Shown here: piece after piece, positions 23,579 to 36,133 of the stretch
How the letters are laid out: each line of letters begins with the position of its first letter
Position numbering within the stretch: the first letter of the stretch is position 1
Assembly (NCBI GenBank): GCA_036927565.1
Contig: JAYESD010000001.1
Location: 75,349,751 to 75,413,750 of the forward strand
From: Tuctoria greenei
Taxonomy: Eukaryota; Streptophyta; Magnoliopsida; Poales; Poaceae
Length of the DNA: 64,000 nt
Direction of reading: 5' to 3'
Position numbers and translations under genes: made by a program
Notes under the pieces: model-generated
The model's input: only the letters and a program-made list of their open reading frames with translations
Databases searched by the model: none
Told to the model about the DNA's origin: nothing

Positions 23579-23870
23579 GCTACAGAAAACTCGTCCATTT
23601 ACGACGCTAAACTAAATTACGACGGCCAGCCACCATAAATAGCCTAACTTACGACGGCCCACCGTGGCCGTCGTAAATAAGGTAGTTTACGATGGCTGCG
23701 GGCCTATAGCCGTAGTATGTTAAACGGTCGTCGTAAGTTAGGCTTTAACTTATGATGGTCCTACCCTAAACCGTCGTAAGTTAGCAAACCATTGTAATTT
23801 AGAGTGTAACTTACGTGGCTAACCCTAATGCCGTCGTAAGTTATGATATGATTGTAAACCGGGGGACATA
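23579..23870. mobile_element. CACTA-like terminal fragment with TTACGACGG subterminal repeats
   Basis: It begins at a CGCTACAGAAAAC sequence (CACTACAGAAAA with one change), followed by at least eight direct or inverted copies of a CTTACGACGG / CCGTCGTAAG motif, several as paired arms of short hairpins (for example 23650-23690). This is the pattern of CACTA subterminal regions, but the motif differs from the CACTA at 36134-45179 (TTACGTCGG). The opposite terminus was not found. Confidence 0.55.
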
Positions 23871-24950
23871 TCCTGGCCCGTGCAGCCTGCCTCCTTTCTC
23901 TCTCACAGACCACCCGACGCCGCCGCCTCGCTCCGGACGCTGCCGCCTCCTGCATGACACCGCGCCGCCCCGACGCCGTGAAACACTCCACGTTTTAAGA
24001 ATAAGATGCTCCAAGTTAGTTCACTGGTATGTTGTTAACATGATGCCAAAAAAATTGATTTTTGCCGAATTTCAAATCTGCACATATGTGTCATAAGGAT
24101 TTTGCATCCGCAAACACGGCACACTCTTTTGCATTGCAGCATGTGCATTATCAGCATACCAGATTTGATTTGCCCCAAAAACAGGCTTGATTTAGGTCAA
24201 AATAGCTCACACACTTGTGTGGATTTTAAAAATCATAAAACTCAGTTAAATTTTACTTAAATTTGAAGTTTGATAGTTCATAATATAGTTCAATATGTCA
24301 GAAAGGTATCCACAAAAAATTATAATTTTTAGAGCTTATTTGCTATGTGTGTTCCGTTTTTGAAACATGTACGTCACTGCAAACCGCTGTTTTGTTTCAC
24401 TTCCAGCTCCCCCCCCCCCTTCCAATGGCGTAGGCAACCAGCCACACAGGAGTGGGGAAACCCTAGCCTCGATCTTGCCACAGCTGACCGCTCGCTCCGG
24501 ACTCCCTTTCATCGTACCAGGTACTCCGGTGAGTGCACTATCGCACAGTGAGTCTTCCCCACCCGTCCATTTCCTTCCTCTGCACAGGTTTCAGCTCGGT
24601 CAAAAATATTACCCATTGTGGCTCACCAGCAAAACCCTCCGCTTCTCTGGCCAAATTACATCAGTTCTTTATCCTAGTGCCTTGATTTATTTCTGGTGTC
24701 TGAGACCTATGTGTTGAATACATTGGCAATTATGTTAAATATGAAAGTTTACATGCAAAGTTTTGAATACACTTGAGAAACACATTTCACAATGTATGAA
24801 CTTTTTCTGCACGTGAGCTGCATGTGCTTTGCATTTCGGAATGTCGAACTTTGCTTGTATAATGTATAGCGGCTTTTTTGGACAGTCCGAGCTTTCTATG
24901 TGCTGAAATAATCGTGTGGCTGCTATGTTTTTCATTTACAAAATTTCAAA
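23871..24950. other. Unassigned sequence
   Basis: No gene is supported here. A GC-rich stretch (23875-24000) and a C-run (24412-24421) are followed by AT-rich sequence. It may be internal sequence of the CACTA fragment to its left. Short frames (23815-24096, 24367-24717) show no recognisable motif. Confidence 0.4.
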
Positions 24951-27890
24951 CTTGCTTTACACTTATGGGAAGGTTTTGCTTAGTATTCTTTTACTAGGTT
25001 TTTACGGTTTATGGTTGATCATTAGAGATATTATATTGCTATGGTTGCAACATGCTTATGTGAGGTTCTCACATAAGGTGTTGTGGTTTTCGTACTAATG
25101 TGAGTCAAGTTAAGGACTTGTGCATAGAAGATTTGATTGTTTATTCATGTGCATGTGTTGCTTGAGGTCAAGACATGGCTGGTGACGGGATCTATTAAAC
25201 TATTCTTAGGGAGAAGATAAGTTTCAACAACCAAGTTCAGGAGGAATTGTGATTGAGTTGATCGGGAGGTCACACAGCATGTTCGAGTCAAGAACAGTGC
25301 ATATGAAGGTATTGTGGACGTCGTTGGAAAGTGTTTGCATGTGTGCAAGTGGTGCATGGATGTGTCAACACTGTTCTAAGACGTGGTGAATATATATGGA
25401 CATGAAGATGTGGCCGGAAAGGTCCAACTGGCAGGATTATGCCTCAGGCTGCGACTAAGGTGGTTATGATTCGTTTATAGAAAGTTTTGAGTTTATTTTA
25501 GTTAGATTTCGTGTGGGTCACGAAGTTGAGTTGTTTTAGGAATGTTTAAGATGTTACTAAGGTGTTTGTAAGTCTTAAGATTGCTTCTATCTGCATATAG
25601 AAGAGTCATGAGCAGTTATAGAAAGTTTCGGTTGAAATTGAGTAGGAGTAGGAGTCCTAGTTAGGATTGAGTTGGCCTTAGGGCTGGTTATATTAGCAAG
25701 GGAGGCCAGAGATTGTGGTAAGATGACTTTGAGGCTGTTCCTCTTGTGTCTTTGGTGAATTAAATTCGTAGTTTTGATGAGCTTTTTTGCTCTGTTCGTT
25801 TGACTTGTTTTCGTCAAGTCTTTCTCGTCAAGTTTATGCGTTGCCTAACCTTTCTTCATTGTTTTGATTGTAACTCAAGTTTTACAAATCCAATTGATGT
25901 GATTCTTTTTGTGTTATCTTCACAACTCAATACTCTATAATATGTGACAACTTCACTATCATTGGATTTGATATTTTGGAGTTACACGAGTTTCTTTGCA
26001 GTGTAGCAGATATGTTTGCTCTGTGTTATAGAACATATTGACCTTTGCTTAGGGTTTCAGTCATAACTTGAGTTTTACTCGACGTTTTATCGTGATTCTT
26101 GTTGTCGTGTATTTGTGACTTGATTCTCTATGATGTAAACTGATTTTTCAGGTTTTGAACACGTTGGAAACACTCGCACACACTGTTTATTTATCGGTTT
26201 ATTTTCTGAGGAGGGAAGTTTTGTTGCTTCCATCGAAAAAAGTTTTAATCTACCATTCACCCCCGTCAGGTAGATTTTCACGTGCTCTTCAATCCTAAAA
26301 TTGGTATCAGCGCCACCATGCTCTAATCTTTTTTATTTCCATGTGTTTTGACTAATCATTATGGAGAAATACTCTGCAAAACCTTATGTGTTCAGTGGCA
26401 TTGATTTTCAGGTTTGGAAGGCTCACATGGAGGCTTACATACAGGTGCAAGGCTTCGCCATATGGGAAAAGGTCTTCAAGCGCTTCGTCATACCATCAAA
26501 CAACGAAGTTACGGCTATGAATAAGAGAGACATCGACAACAACAACAAGGCGTGCAACCTGATTATACAACAATTGAACCAAAGCGACTTCGATCGTGTT
26601 ACACACCTCCGATCTTCGTATGACATGTGGAAAGCACTATGTTACTACCACGAAGGCTCCAACACAATCAAGAAGGTAAGACAAGATATGTTCAAGAGAG
26701 AATACATGCATTTTGAGATGCAACCCAATGAGTCAATCAATGATCTCTTTGCTTGTTTTAATAAAATTCTTAGCAACTTGCGTAGTGTTCATGCTAATTT
26801 TTAGATGCCAGAAATGCTAGGCAATTGTTAAGTGCATTAGACATGTCAATTTGGGAGATAAAAGTTACATCTATACGTGAATATACTGTCATGAGTACAC
26901 CTACTTTAGATGTTTTATATTCTAAATTGAAAACTCATGAACTTGACATAATATCACCTAAAAACTCCAACAAGTTTCTTGCATTTGTTTCACAACATAA
27001 CATGCCTAGTTCTAGACAATCTTGATCATGTGGTACAATTGCTTTGCTGTCCTCCCTAACCTTTGAACAGATTGAAGAGTTTCTAGAGGAGGAGCTAGCA
27101 CTTCTCTCTACTCGGTTCTCGAAAGTATTGCAAAATGTGAGAACTAGAAAGAGAGGAAGTGGTGGGTCTCAACAATTCTTCGAATGCGGTGAGTTTGGAT
27201 ATTTTCGTACAATTGCCCTAACCTTTTAGGTTCTACTTCCCATGATGAGAACAAAACAAAGTTCAAGTCCTCCTCTGCAAACAACAAGAAGAAAAAAGAA
27301 GGATTTTGCAGGTCGTCAATTGGTAAATAGTTTTGTCTCTGCACTTCAAGAACTTGGCTCGAGCGATGTGGACCATAGAAGTGACGAAGATGAAGAAACT
27401 TTGGAAAATATGTGTTTTATGGTGGGCAAATTGAATACCAAGCATGGAGGAAGCAGAACATAACAACGACGATAAAGAGGTTACACGCTTGAGGAAGGAG
27501 ACCATTTGGCTCGCGGATTCAGGTTGCTCATGCCACAGGACTGGTAACAGAGTATTGTTCTCCTCCCTCTCTTTTGTGTCACGTGTGGAGAACGTTACTT
27601 TTACCAATATTTTTTCAACTCCTATAATTGCTAAGGGTTTAGTTAGAGTTAATAATCACTACACTTTGAAAGTTATAGCACTTGTTAAAAATTTGAAATA
27701 CAATTTGCTTTCTATTTCACAATTGTTAGATGAAAATCTTGAAATTATTTTCACTATAGATTCTAATGTGAGCTTATGTTTAACATGTCTCGATTTAGAA
27801 GAGTTTTTAAAGCTGATTCTGATACGTCATCCTCTAAGCATAGGTGTCTAGTTGCTAATGATTCAAAATATTTATCGTCAAATTGATGCA
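24950..27890 (+). mobile_element. Ty1/Copia retrotransposon 5' fragment
   Basis: An AT-rich LTR-like region (about 25100-26290) precedes a PBS-like TGGTATCAGCGCC (26302-26314) and a degenerate gag-protease region (26361-27890). The element ends abruptly near 27890, where minus-strand gypsy gag begins; that point may be the left breakpoint of duplicated copy B. The left LTR edge could not be fixed because no second LTR is present. Confidence 0.5.
26361..27890 (+). pseudogene. Copia gag-protease, broken
   Basis: The start codon at 26361 opens 147 codons of Copia-type gag (YVFSGIDFQVWKAHMEAY, later WKALCYYHEG). Stops and frameshifts follow near 26800, 27025 and 27230. A zinc-knuckle remnant (Phe-Glu-Cys-Gly-Glu-Phe-Gly, about 27178) has lost one of its Cys residues. 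The protease segment has LADSGCSCHRTGN (about 27512) and LLSISQLLDE (about 27708). A further shift near 27780 leads into a Cys-Leu-Val-Ala segment, after which similarity ends. Integrase, RT and RNase H are absent. Confidence 0.7.
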
Positions 27891-28290
27891 CTTCATCTTT
27901 GCAATTAGATACATTCATAAAAGTTTCTCGCATACAAATTTTCATATCCTTCCATGTTCGAAGTTTTTCTAAATAATTTAAATCGTTCCACCAAGTTAAT
28001 GCACAACCTACTAATACACTTACAACATTTCTAGTCTTTCTTCTCTCACACATATGGCATTGTCCAAAAATTTTATCGAACTCTATTTTCCATACAATAT
28101 ATTCATCATAACCAAAACCATCATAAGAAGGAAGAGATGGGAGAGTGTAATTACTTTATGCGGAAGGAGTTGCAAAGATGGTATGAATATCATGTGAAAG
28201 CTTGGTTGATGTTTGATTCTTAGCGAGCAACTCCATCGCCGTCTTCATCATGTCAATCATCTCAACATATAATGCATGATTCTTGCTTTT
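27890..28290 (-). pseudogene. Gypsy gag fragment
   Basis: Minus-strand codons give a Lys/Met-rich helical start, a stop near 28160, then YDGFGYDEYIVWKIEFDKIF, LVGCALTWWNDL and TWKDMKICMRETF. The Trp-Trp and Trp-x-x-Met-Lys spacing is that of the retrotransposon gag family. The fragment ends where the Copia fragment begins. Confidence 0.55.
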
Positions 28291-29489
28291 ACCTCACATT
28301 ATTAGTAGCAAACTGAAGACAACCAAAAAATATGTCATCCCTATCAACTATAAAGGATAATGGCAACATGGAAGTGGAATCACACACTCTCAAACGTCTT
28401 ACAACACTCTTACAAGTGTTCTTACCGACACTGCAGGTGGCAAACAGTGGCCGGTATGAAGAAACCAATGAAGTGAGGGAGGATTGCAAAGGTGTATCGA
28501 TTCTACTCAAGAGTAAAGGGTAGCTTGGATGGAACTTTATATGTAGCAAGGAATAGCAACAATGCAATAATATAGTAAAGTTGAATAAGTGTCCAAAGTA
28601 CTTGTCAAAGTTGCTGGCCTAAATGTGTTCCTAGTAGTTCAAGCTAGCAAGACATGAGACAAAACTAGATGACGCAAAGAATGCAAGCACTTCTCTTTTT
28701 TTGTTTTTTTTCTCATCTTTTTGTGCGGCTTTTGTTTATTATTTTGCACTTGCCTTTTTATTTTTTTCTTCTTTTTTTAGAATGTGCTGCAAAATAGGAA
28801 GACAATGAAAAGCAATCAAAGATATCTCGTGGGTCTGTCATGGATTTTCTACTCAACCGTCCAAGGAGAAATAGGCATACTTAGACTCCCCAAAAAGAAT
28901 ACTTATAATAGAAAGATTGTAGATATATCCCTTTTCTTTAATTTCAATATATGGAAAAAAAATATTTTAGACAAGAACAATAGGAGATATTGTCTCCGAA
29001 GCACAGACTATTCAGAAATTCTAGGTCGGGAACAGATTCATATCTAATGCATGTTTGACCATGATAATTTCTTTTTCTGGAAAACCTATGAATATGAAAG
29101 TTGTAGAGAACTTCCTAAGATTTCCAGAAAGTATAAGAACACCAAAATCTGAGTTTGTATGAGAGAGGTATGATGAAAATACCGAACTGGACAAAGATCA
29201 ATCTAATCTGGACGTGATGACGTGATTCAAAAGGATGAATCACACAATGCAAAACTCAAACTAAGACCAAAAACACTTTCTAAACAAGCAATATGACTCA
29301 AAAACGGACACAAACTCAACAAAATCCAACTGTAAACGAAAGTTGTAAAGGCTCGATGGTGGTTTGGACAAAGTAATGAACAAACCTACTAAACTGCAAG
29401 TTTTTTTGTGGACTCTAGGTATGAAAAACAAAACTAATGTAATGGATAGATGAATTACCTAACAGGAAATCTGAAAATCTGATACCAAG

Positions 29490-30394
29490 TGATAAGAAAA
29501 GTTTAGGCCCGACCTTCCGAAAGGTAATGGATAAGTCGATTGATGTGGAGATCTCGACGTTGATGATCCGAGGCTCTTGATTAGAACACGAACAGCCCCT
29601 GCAATCACTACGCCACCGCTCCGTTGGTTATGAACCATGCTTCACACAATTGACCTCGCCAAGAAGGCTAATCCCTGCAAGTGCAACTGAGAACATAAGC
29701 AAGAACGTAGAAGACACGATCTGGAATCGTGAAGTTGGGGTTTCGCGAACCGTAGAACAGTGATATTATTGATCTAAGTAAAACCCAATTGTTCATGGCG
29801 TCTACCATAGAGTATATATAGGTGGGAGCACGTAAAAGGGGGTGTTGGGGTCGTTACCTAACCCTAATATACGAAAACAATGGACATAGACTTGATACAA
29901 GGCCCAATGGCCCAATACGGTGGCGCAGCACCATGACAGATTTTGAACTCGATTTTGTTTCGACGATTCCTGTCGACTCCGAAGAAATTTTGACATGGTA
30001 CCAGCTCCATTGTAAATATTATCCTCTCCCCTTTCCATGCATATGTAGAACGTCCAAAACGGAGTTCGTATGCGTCTTGTGCGTTCGTTTTAGTGTGTAC
30101 TGCTCCTCGACTCCGAGTTGGACACGATTTTGAGTTGGGGTCAGTTTCCATCCTCTTTGAACATATAATCTGGTCCTCCACGCCCTAAATCTTCCTCCAA
30201 TTACTCCTTTAACTTCTCTATGGATCCTAATCACAATTAAGTCATTAGGTAGCAATCTATTCTAAAAAATATATAAGGAAACATATAAGAACGAGCTCAC
30301 CTTTGAAATTAATTGGTGTTTGTGAATCCTATTGATTGCATCTTGTATGTTGAATGGAGTGTTGTGTATATGCATAGGAGTGATGTCCTTATCA
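29490..30394 (-). repeat. LTR of outer gypsy element (copy B)
   Basis: This 905-bp LTR has perfect 7-bp terminal inverted repeats TGATAAG and CTTATCA and matches 1261-2166 closely. Its right edge touches CACTA subterminal sequence. Confidence 0.6.
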
Positions 30395-30891
30395 CTAGTC
30401 GACGACTTTAATTCTACAAGGTCGTCGGCCTAATAGTGTAGCGGACGCCTTTAAGTCCTTGACTGTCGGCCTTACAATATAGCTGACTCGTTTACCACTT
30501 AAGGCCATCAGCCCGGTGACATGGCCGTCATCTTTAAGGTATTAAGGCCGTCGGCCAAGGGCAAAACCGATGTCTTTAATGGACATAAGACCGTCGGTTT
30601 TGGCCTAACCGAGGTCCGTAGTCACCCTTTTTTTTAAACAGCGGCTACTTCGGCTACCTCCCCACGTGGGAAGCCACCGGTGCAAATGAACACACCAGAT
30701 AACCGCAACATATATAGTTCACATTTCACAACATATGTTCACCACATATAACGAATTTCAATCATCCACATAGTTCAGCACACATAGTTCAGCATAGCTA
30801 TAAGTTAACATGTCATGAATAGGTATAAGTTCATGCAAGTTAAAATTCACAAACTCTGAAATAAAATACAATACAAACGATATTGAGAAGA

Positions 30892-31156
30892 TCAATTGTC
30901 CATGTTGTTGTTCGAACCTCCACCACTCGTACCTCCTTCGTTCAAATTTAGAAAATCATCGCAAGCTTGAGGCATTACATGATCGCAACCTTGCGAGAAA
31001 CAATTACAAGTTAAACTTTTCATTTATACTTATAATTCACATGTCTCAATCTCTCTAAATTCACTAGTGACTTATGTAATACAAAACTCACATATGCAAC
31101 TACACTATGTCTACAATTGTCACACTTGTGTGTGTGTGTGTGTGTTTCTGTGTGTG

Positions 31157-31235
<79 letters not shown>

Positions 31236-33851
31236 ATGTATTGCCAACTAATATTCAAATGTATTGCCAACTATGAATTTGATTCAAAGTCACTATGTAT
31301 TATTCAAATGAACCTATGGTTTCATGAGAGCAAAGATTTAGAAATCATACCACTGCGGAAGGAGGTGTTGATGGTTAAGACTGCCCTGGAGCGAACGGCA
31401 ACGGTGGGAGAACACATGGATAAGGTTGCAATCTAGATGCTAGCGTCGACATGAATCCCTAAGGTTGTGGAGTGTATGCTTGACCACCCTCGAAACCATG
31501 TGACACATGATTATGATTTTGAACCTTAAATCAAATTAACAAGACATGTAGTTATACCTGTGACAATGTGCCAACATGGTGTCCTAGTTGCATCTGACAA
31601 GGCACATCGAACTGTGATCCAAAGCCACCTTGAGGGAAGAACCGCATAAAATAAAGATATGCAGTTAATGATTTTAACACATATATGGAAGGAGTATACT
31701 ATTTTATCAAAACAGACAAATGTAACTGCGACATCATGTCAAATTGAGATTGTTGTGGCATACCGAAATGAGAATTTCCGTTACTTAAGAATTGCATAAG
31801 TAAATTATTTGCGAGATCTTAAGTATAACCATTTTTAAATCGAATAAATTGTTTAATTGATAAGATTGCATGATACCTATGCCATATACATATATTGCAT
31901 CCGTTGCTGCAGCATTTGCATCTCCGTCCGGGTGCGTCTCAATTCTTCTCTTAATTCATCTGCCTCCACAGTAGAACGGCAGCGACTAGAACTGGCACAG
32001 GAGGACGGTCATCGTCTAACTTAAGTCTCGCGCTCAACATACCTGTCACCCGACCCAAGTCTACAAAGAACATAAGTGTGAAGTATCGGCAGTTGTTAAC
32101 TTATAAACCATCATTATCTTTGCACATACCTTCCATGTGGTACACCTCCGCCGGCTTCGTACGCTGCACCCACATCCAATGGCGCTCTAATGAAATCCAC
32201 GCCATCTCCATGAGCATTTCTAAAACAATCAAAATATTTTGTCTGCGAGAATAGATTGAGTTCACAAATATATGTAATAAAATATAACTTGACTTTCATG
32301 AATAGAAGTAACAAGCACTCAACATACGTACCACTTTTTGTATTGTCGTCTTGTCACACAACTGCTCCGAGCACTCTAGATCTGTGCCTCTGTGCCCCTT
32401 GAGGTAAACCTCAAAAAAAGTAGGAGTGACACCGATTTCAGCTTCCTGCAATACCAAAATATAACAGTTCAGTCAATACAATTTTTTGAAACAATCTAAA
32501 AATGATTGTAATAGCTGATACCATTCTTTGTGCCATATGCACATGTCTATGTGCCCCATAGCATTGTATTCCAGGCTTGCTCTTCTGGTTTCTCCGTTTC
32601 TCTTCAAAATCTTTTTGAACTCTTTCGACACTCATTATTCGCACAAACATTCCCAAGCTGCCATATCTACACAGATCCAATCCACACTGCTATCTAAGTA
32701 CACATGCTTCTTTAGGTAAATTTTAGCTGCTTTCTTGTTTGTCATGTGCTGAAACAACTGATCTTGTAATACACGACCACAACCTTGATCCGTGCATTAG
32801 AGAAGGAGTCCTTCGTAAATTTTTTTGTTGATGTCTTGAAAATGGCTCTCCCATATGCTCCACACACACCTTCCTCCAAGTGAAACAAACCATGCATAGA
32901 AAAAGCAATTAATATCAACCAAATAAGATGCAACATAATTGAGACAATTAAAACAAACTCACCCAAAATATCTACCAATCTTTGTCCTGACAAGTACCCG
33001 CGATGTTATATGATTTCAGGGCATAGTGATCCCAATTATGTGCGGCAATTAGTTGATCGTCCGCTAGAACCATCCCCGGGAAGCAAAACCAAATGACATT
33101 TCCCAACTCCGTGTTAACACGTCGTCGATGCCCTTTGCCATCCCAACCAGGCTCGATCCAGCACCTAGTACCCTTCGGCCTTATAATCGGCCGCTCGTCC
33201 AAGCTTCTACTTGGATTACATAACAGGTGTCTCCGCAGCCTGTATAAATAACATTTGATAGTTTAAAAGAAAACCATTATAAAAGATAGCTTATCGAATA
33301 ATCTGAAAAGAGCACCTGTAGTGGCATCGATCGGTCTGCCCCTGTCTCGCCATAGCTAACTCAACCATTCTTGCTAACCTTGCATCTCGATATTGATCAT
33401 CTTCCTCTTCGCTGCTATCTTGATCACCCTCAGGACCACCCTCAGCACCCTCAGGACCACCTTCACCACCCTCACCACCCTCAAAACCACCCTCAGAGGA
33501 TGACCCAAAGGACTGCTCCATCGTGCCTGTCCTGAGTATCCTCACGGGTCCTGAGCCTCCTGAGCCTCCTTCGAGTACAACCTGTCCTGAACCTCTCTAA
33601 CTTGTGTGGAACTCAAACCTTGTGCTAGCTGGCTCGATGCCGGCTCTATCACACACCCAAGGAGCTCATCTGTCTCTCTGCACTCACGATGGTGTCCTGC
33701 AAATACAAATAAACATGTAAAAATAATAAATAGCTGATTATGACATTGAAATGTATATAAAAAAATTACCTGAAACATGGATGTGTGATCCAAACCACTA
33801 CTGGGCTGAGACGTGGAGGAAGAAGTACCAATGCGCTTCTTCTCCTTTTAA
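30892..33851 (-). pseudogene. TNPA-like CACTA accessory gene, copy B, degenerate
   Basis: Same layout as 2664-5575 and slightly better preserved. The 5' exon reads KKRIGTSSSTSQPSSG up to a GT donor at 33771. The next exon starts after a TTTGCAG acceptor near 33698 (GHHRECRETDELLG, then an acidic Gly/Glu-rich stretch). Further pieces lie at 33202-32972 and 32742-32993, the basic KRRNQKSKPG block with following His residues at 32680-32438, and the Gly-Ser-Asn C-terminus ends at 30892. Exons between these are partly unreadable. The protein would bind the subterminal repeats if it acted like TNPA of En/Spm; that role is inferred. Confidence 0.5.
31126..31230. repeat. (GT)n(TA)n compound microsatellite
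   Basis: About 20 GT units with one interruption run into about 32 TA units. Directly after it, 17 bases (ATTCAAATGTATTGCCA) are duplicated in tandem (31230-31270). The copy A site is a plain GT tract without that duplication. Confidence 0.9.
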
Positions 33852-33990
33852 ATTATTTAACATGTTCATCTGCACAAATTTCAAAATAATGATTAGTATA
33901 CGAGAATATAAGACAATAAACAATAAATGGTAAATACTAGAACCTGTTCAAAATAAGAATTAGAATCTCAAAGAATGCGTACAATGAGAA

Positions 33991-35745
33991 TTAAAAATCA
34001 TCAGCATCAGAATCTGCTTCTGCCACACGTGCATGAAGATGTTCACGTCTCTCTTCTCTTCCATCTCTTCTTCAAACTCTTGTCCTTCACTCTCTTTCTC
34101 AAATCTCTCTTGTTCTTCAACAATTCTTTTTTGCTTTAGAATAGTCCTTTGTGATTGTCGAAGACGTTTTCTCGAATGGCCAGCTTGTTCTTTATGCATT
34201 AACTCTAGAGTAGCACTATCTATTTCTACAAGTCATGTCCAACAAGATATCCTAAAATCTTCTACATCCTCGATATCATCTTGATAGACACCACAATCAT
34301 CATCTTCTCGAGTCTCTGTGTACTCATCATAACGATGAGGGTGCACCTCACAGTTAACTTTATATACAACTCACCAATTTTTCAAACATGGGTGAGGATA
34401 ACTTAAATAGTACACTTGTTCCACTTGATGCGCAATTACAACAATGTTGTTATAGGATGTATATCGCAAGTTGTGCTTGCCCTCCACCATTCCAAAATCA
34501 TCCACTCGCATGCCCAATGTTGGATCAAACCATTGACAATCAAAAAACACCAACTTCAATTCTTTCAGACCACCAAATGTGTACTCAATTATTTTCTGAT
34601 GAACACCGTAGTATTCATTCACTTCTCCACTTCCCTCTACAGCCATTAAACACACTCCACTATTTGATGTGGATGCAAGTGGACGGTTTTCTTCTAAACT
34701 TGCCATGCAAAAACTGTATCTGTTGATATCTTATCGATTAAATTCCCTTGCTTTCAATTGACCATGCGACATTTGTTGCAAGTCATCAGAGATGTTGACA
34801 TCCTTCATACACTATATATACAATAATATACAAAGGTATCATCTTATGACAAACATATGAACTATGATTGAAGAAAAAGAACGGATAGAAAAAATACATG
34901 TCCATGGAATCAGTTCACGAAGTTTGGGCCACCTTTCATGCCATGCTGACGTAGATTATCCAATTGACTTTGTGTTGGTCTTCAAGAAGATGTCCAATAC
35001 AGATTGGCAAACACTTCAAAATATGATAACACCTCTTCAATGTTGAAAAACATGTAAAGCATGGTGTAGTTCCTCTCTTGCTCTGTAATATAATGAGAAG
35101 TGTCAATCCCAACACCTTTACCTTTCCAATGAAAAATCTTAAGCTGAGATTTAGGTTGCTCTTTCTACACCATGATATCGTGTCGTATATGCATTTACAT
35201 TGTTGGCACGTGAGAAATATTTGCTAGATAAGTTTGTAATCTCTTAGCTGCAATACACCCCTCAACTATTTCCTTGTTGTGCATTGTAGCTCTAAGTTTT
35301 TTCAATTCTCTTTATTAACTATACATCCACCTAAACTGTGCAGGTCCTGCTACCAACGCTTCATAAGGCAAATGCACCAGCAAATGTTGCATAACATTCA
35401 TAAATCTAGGCAGAAAGACTTTTTCCATCTGACACACAAGCGCAACGATTTCTTTCTCACACTGACGCATTATCTTCTTTGACACTTCCTGATCACATAT
35501 CTTCCTATAAATGTAGCTAAGTTCAGCAAATATCTTCCACAAATCAGGTTAGAAGTAGCCACAGAACATTATTGGTACAAGTCTTTCCATTATAATATGG
35601 TAATTGTGACTCTTCAGCCCATTCAGTTTATCGGTGCTGAGATTAACACATCATTTTTTGTTAGTTGTGTAGCAGTCTAGAAATTTCAATATTTTCAACC
35701 AACTAAGTATTGGATTTCTTTGTTCTGGCTCCCTTAGTAATGCTG
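33991..35745 (-). pseudogene. TNPD-type CACTA transposase C-terminal part (DUF4218, DUF4216), copy B
   Basis: DUF4218 runs from about 35735 to 35290 with GLKSHNYHIIMERL, a FAELSYIYRKICDQEV segment and HLLVHLPYEALVAGP-QFRWMYS. DUF4216 is at 34706-34371 (NEYYGV, WFDPTLGMRVDDFGMVEGKH, HQVEQVYYL). A Glu/Lys-rich tail ends in ADSDADDF at a stop at 33991. Stops are present at about 35550 and 34370, so no single protein is made. The RNase H-like catalytic TNP2 core is absent. Apart from the Tekay insertion, the copy A version is the same. Confidence 0.65.
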
Positions 35746-35910
35746 ACGTCTGTACATAGGGTCGTCGGTTTTAATGTGACCGACGACTTTAGCTTAATTA
35801 AAGTCGATGGCCCCAATGTTCATAGCTTGGCCGACACTCTTTTGCCTGATTATTGTAGTGTAAGGAAAAAGACAGTAAGAGTGTTGCACGATATAATGGC
35901 ATTTGTATAG

Positions 35911-36130
35911 AGGCTTATGATCCACAAGGACAGAAGACCACATACTTCACATTCATAGAGGAAATATGGGAACTCAATTATGGTGAAAGAATGCAAATGT
36001 CAATGTTTAAGTGCCAGGTCGAACATCTTGATGGTGTGAAAGTGGACAACTACGGGCTGACAATGATAGATTTTAAGAAAGTGAGTTATAAAAGATGACC
36101 CATTGGTTCTCTTCGATCCCGTTGCACAAG
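35911..36130 (+). pseudogene. DUF4216 transposase fragment, copy B (5' half)
   Basis: EEIWELNYGERMQM and a VKVDNYGLT motif are readable on the plus strand. The second half (KMHVVVFEKQKIVGV and acidic tail) continues at 45183-45365 after the inserted CACTA element. Stops and a frameshift near 36098 match those in copy A, so inactivation predates the duplication. Confidence 0.5.
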
Positions 36131-36133
36131 TTT

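Larger units (their letters stand above)
27890..30394 (-). mobile_element. Ty3/Gypsy-type LTR retrotransposon 5' portion (copy B)
   Basis: This is the copy B counterpart of 1-2166, extended to the left. Minus-strand order: LTR (29490-30394), PBS-like TGGTATCAGA (29479-29488), about 1.2 kb of non-coding leader, then a gag fragment. Truncation at about 27890 removes everything after the first part of gag. Confidence 0.6.
30395..35860 (-). mobile_element. CACTA (En/Spm) transposon, internally deleted, copy B
   Basis: This is the uninterrupted version of the element in copy A. The right (5') terminus is CACTACAATAATC (minus strand, ending at 35860), followed inward by GTCGG-type subterminal repeats (35757-35850). 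These join directly to DUF4218 coding sequence, so the catalytic N-terminal part of TNPD was lost by deletion before the duplication. TNPA-like and TNPD C-terminal parts follow. It sits inside an older plus-strand CACTA element. Confidence 0.65.
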
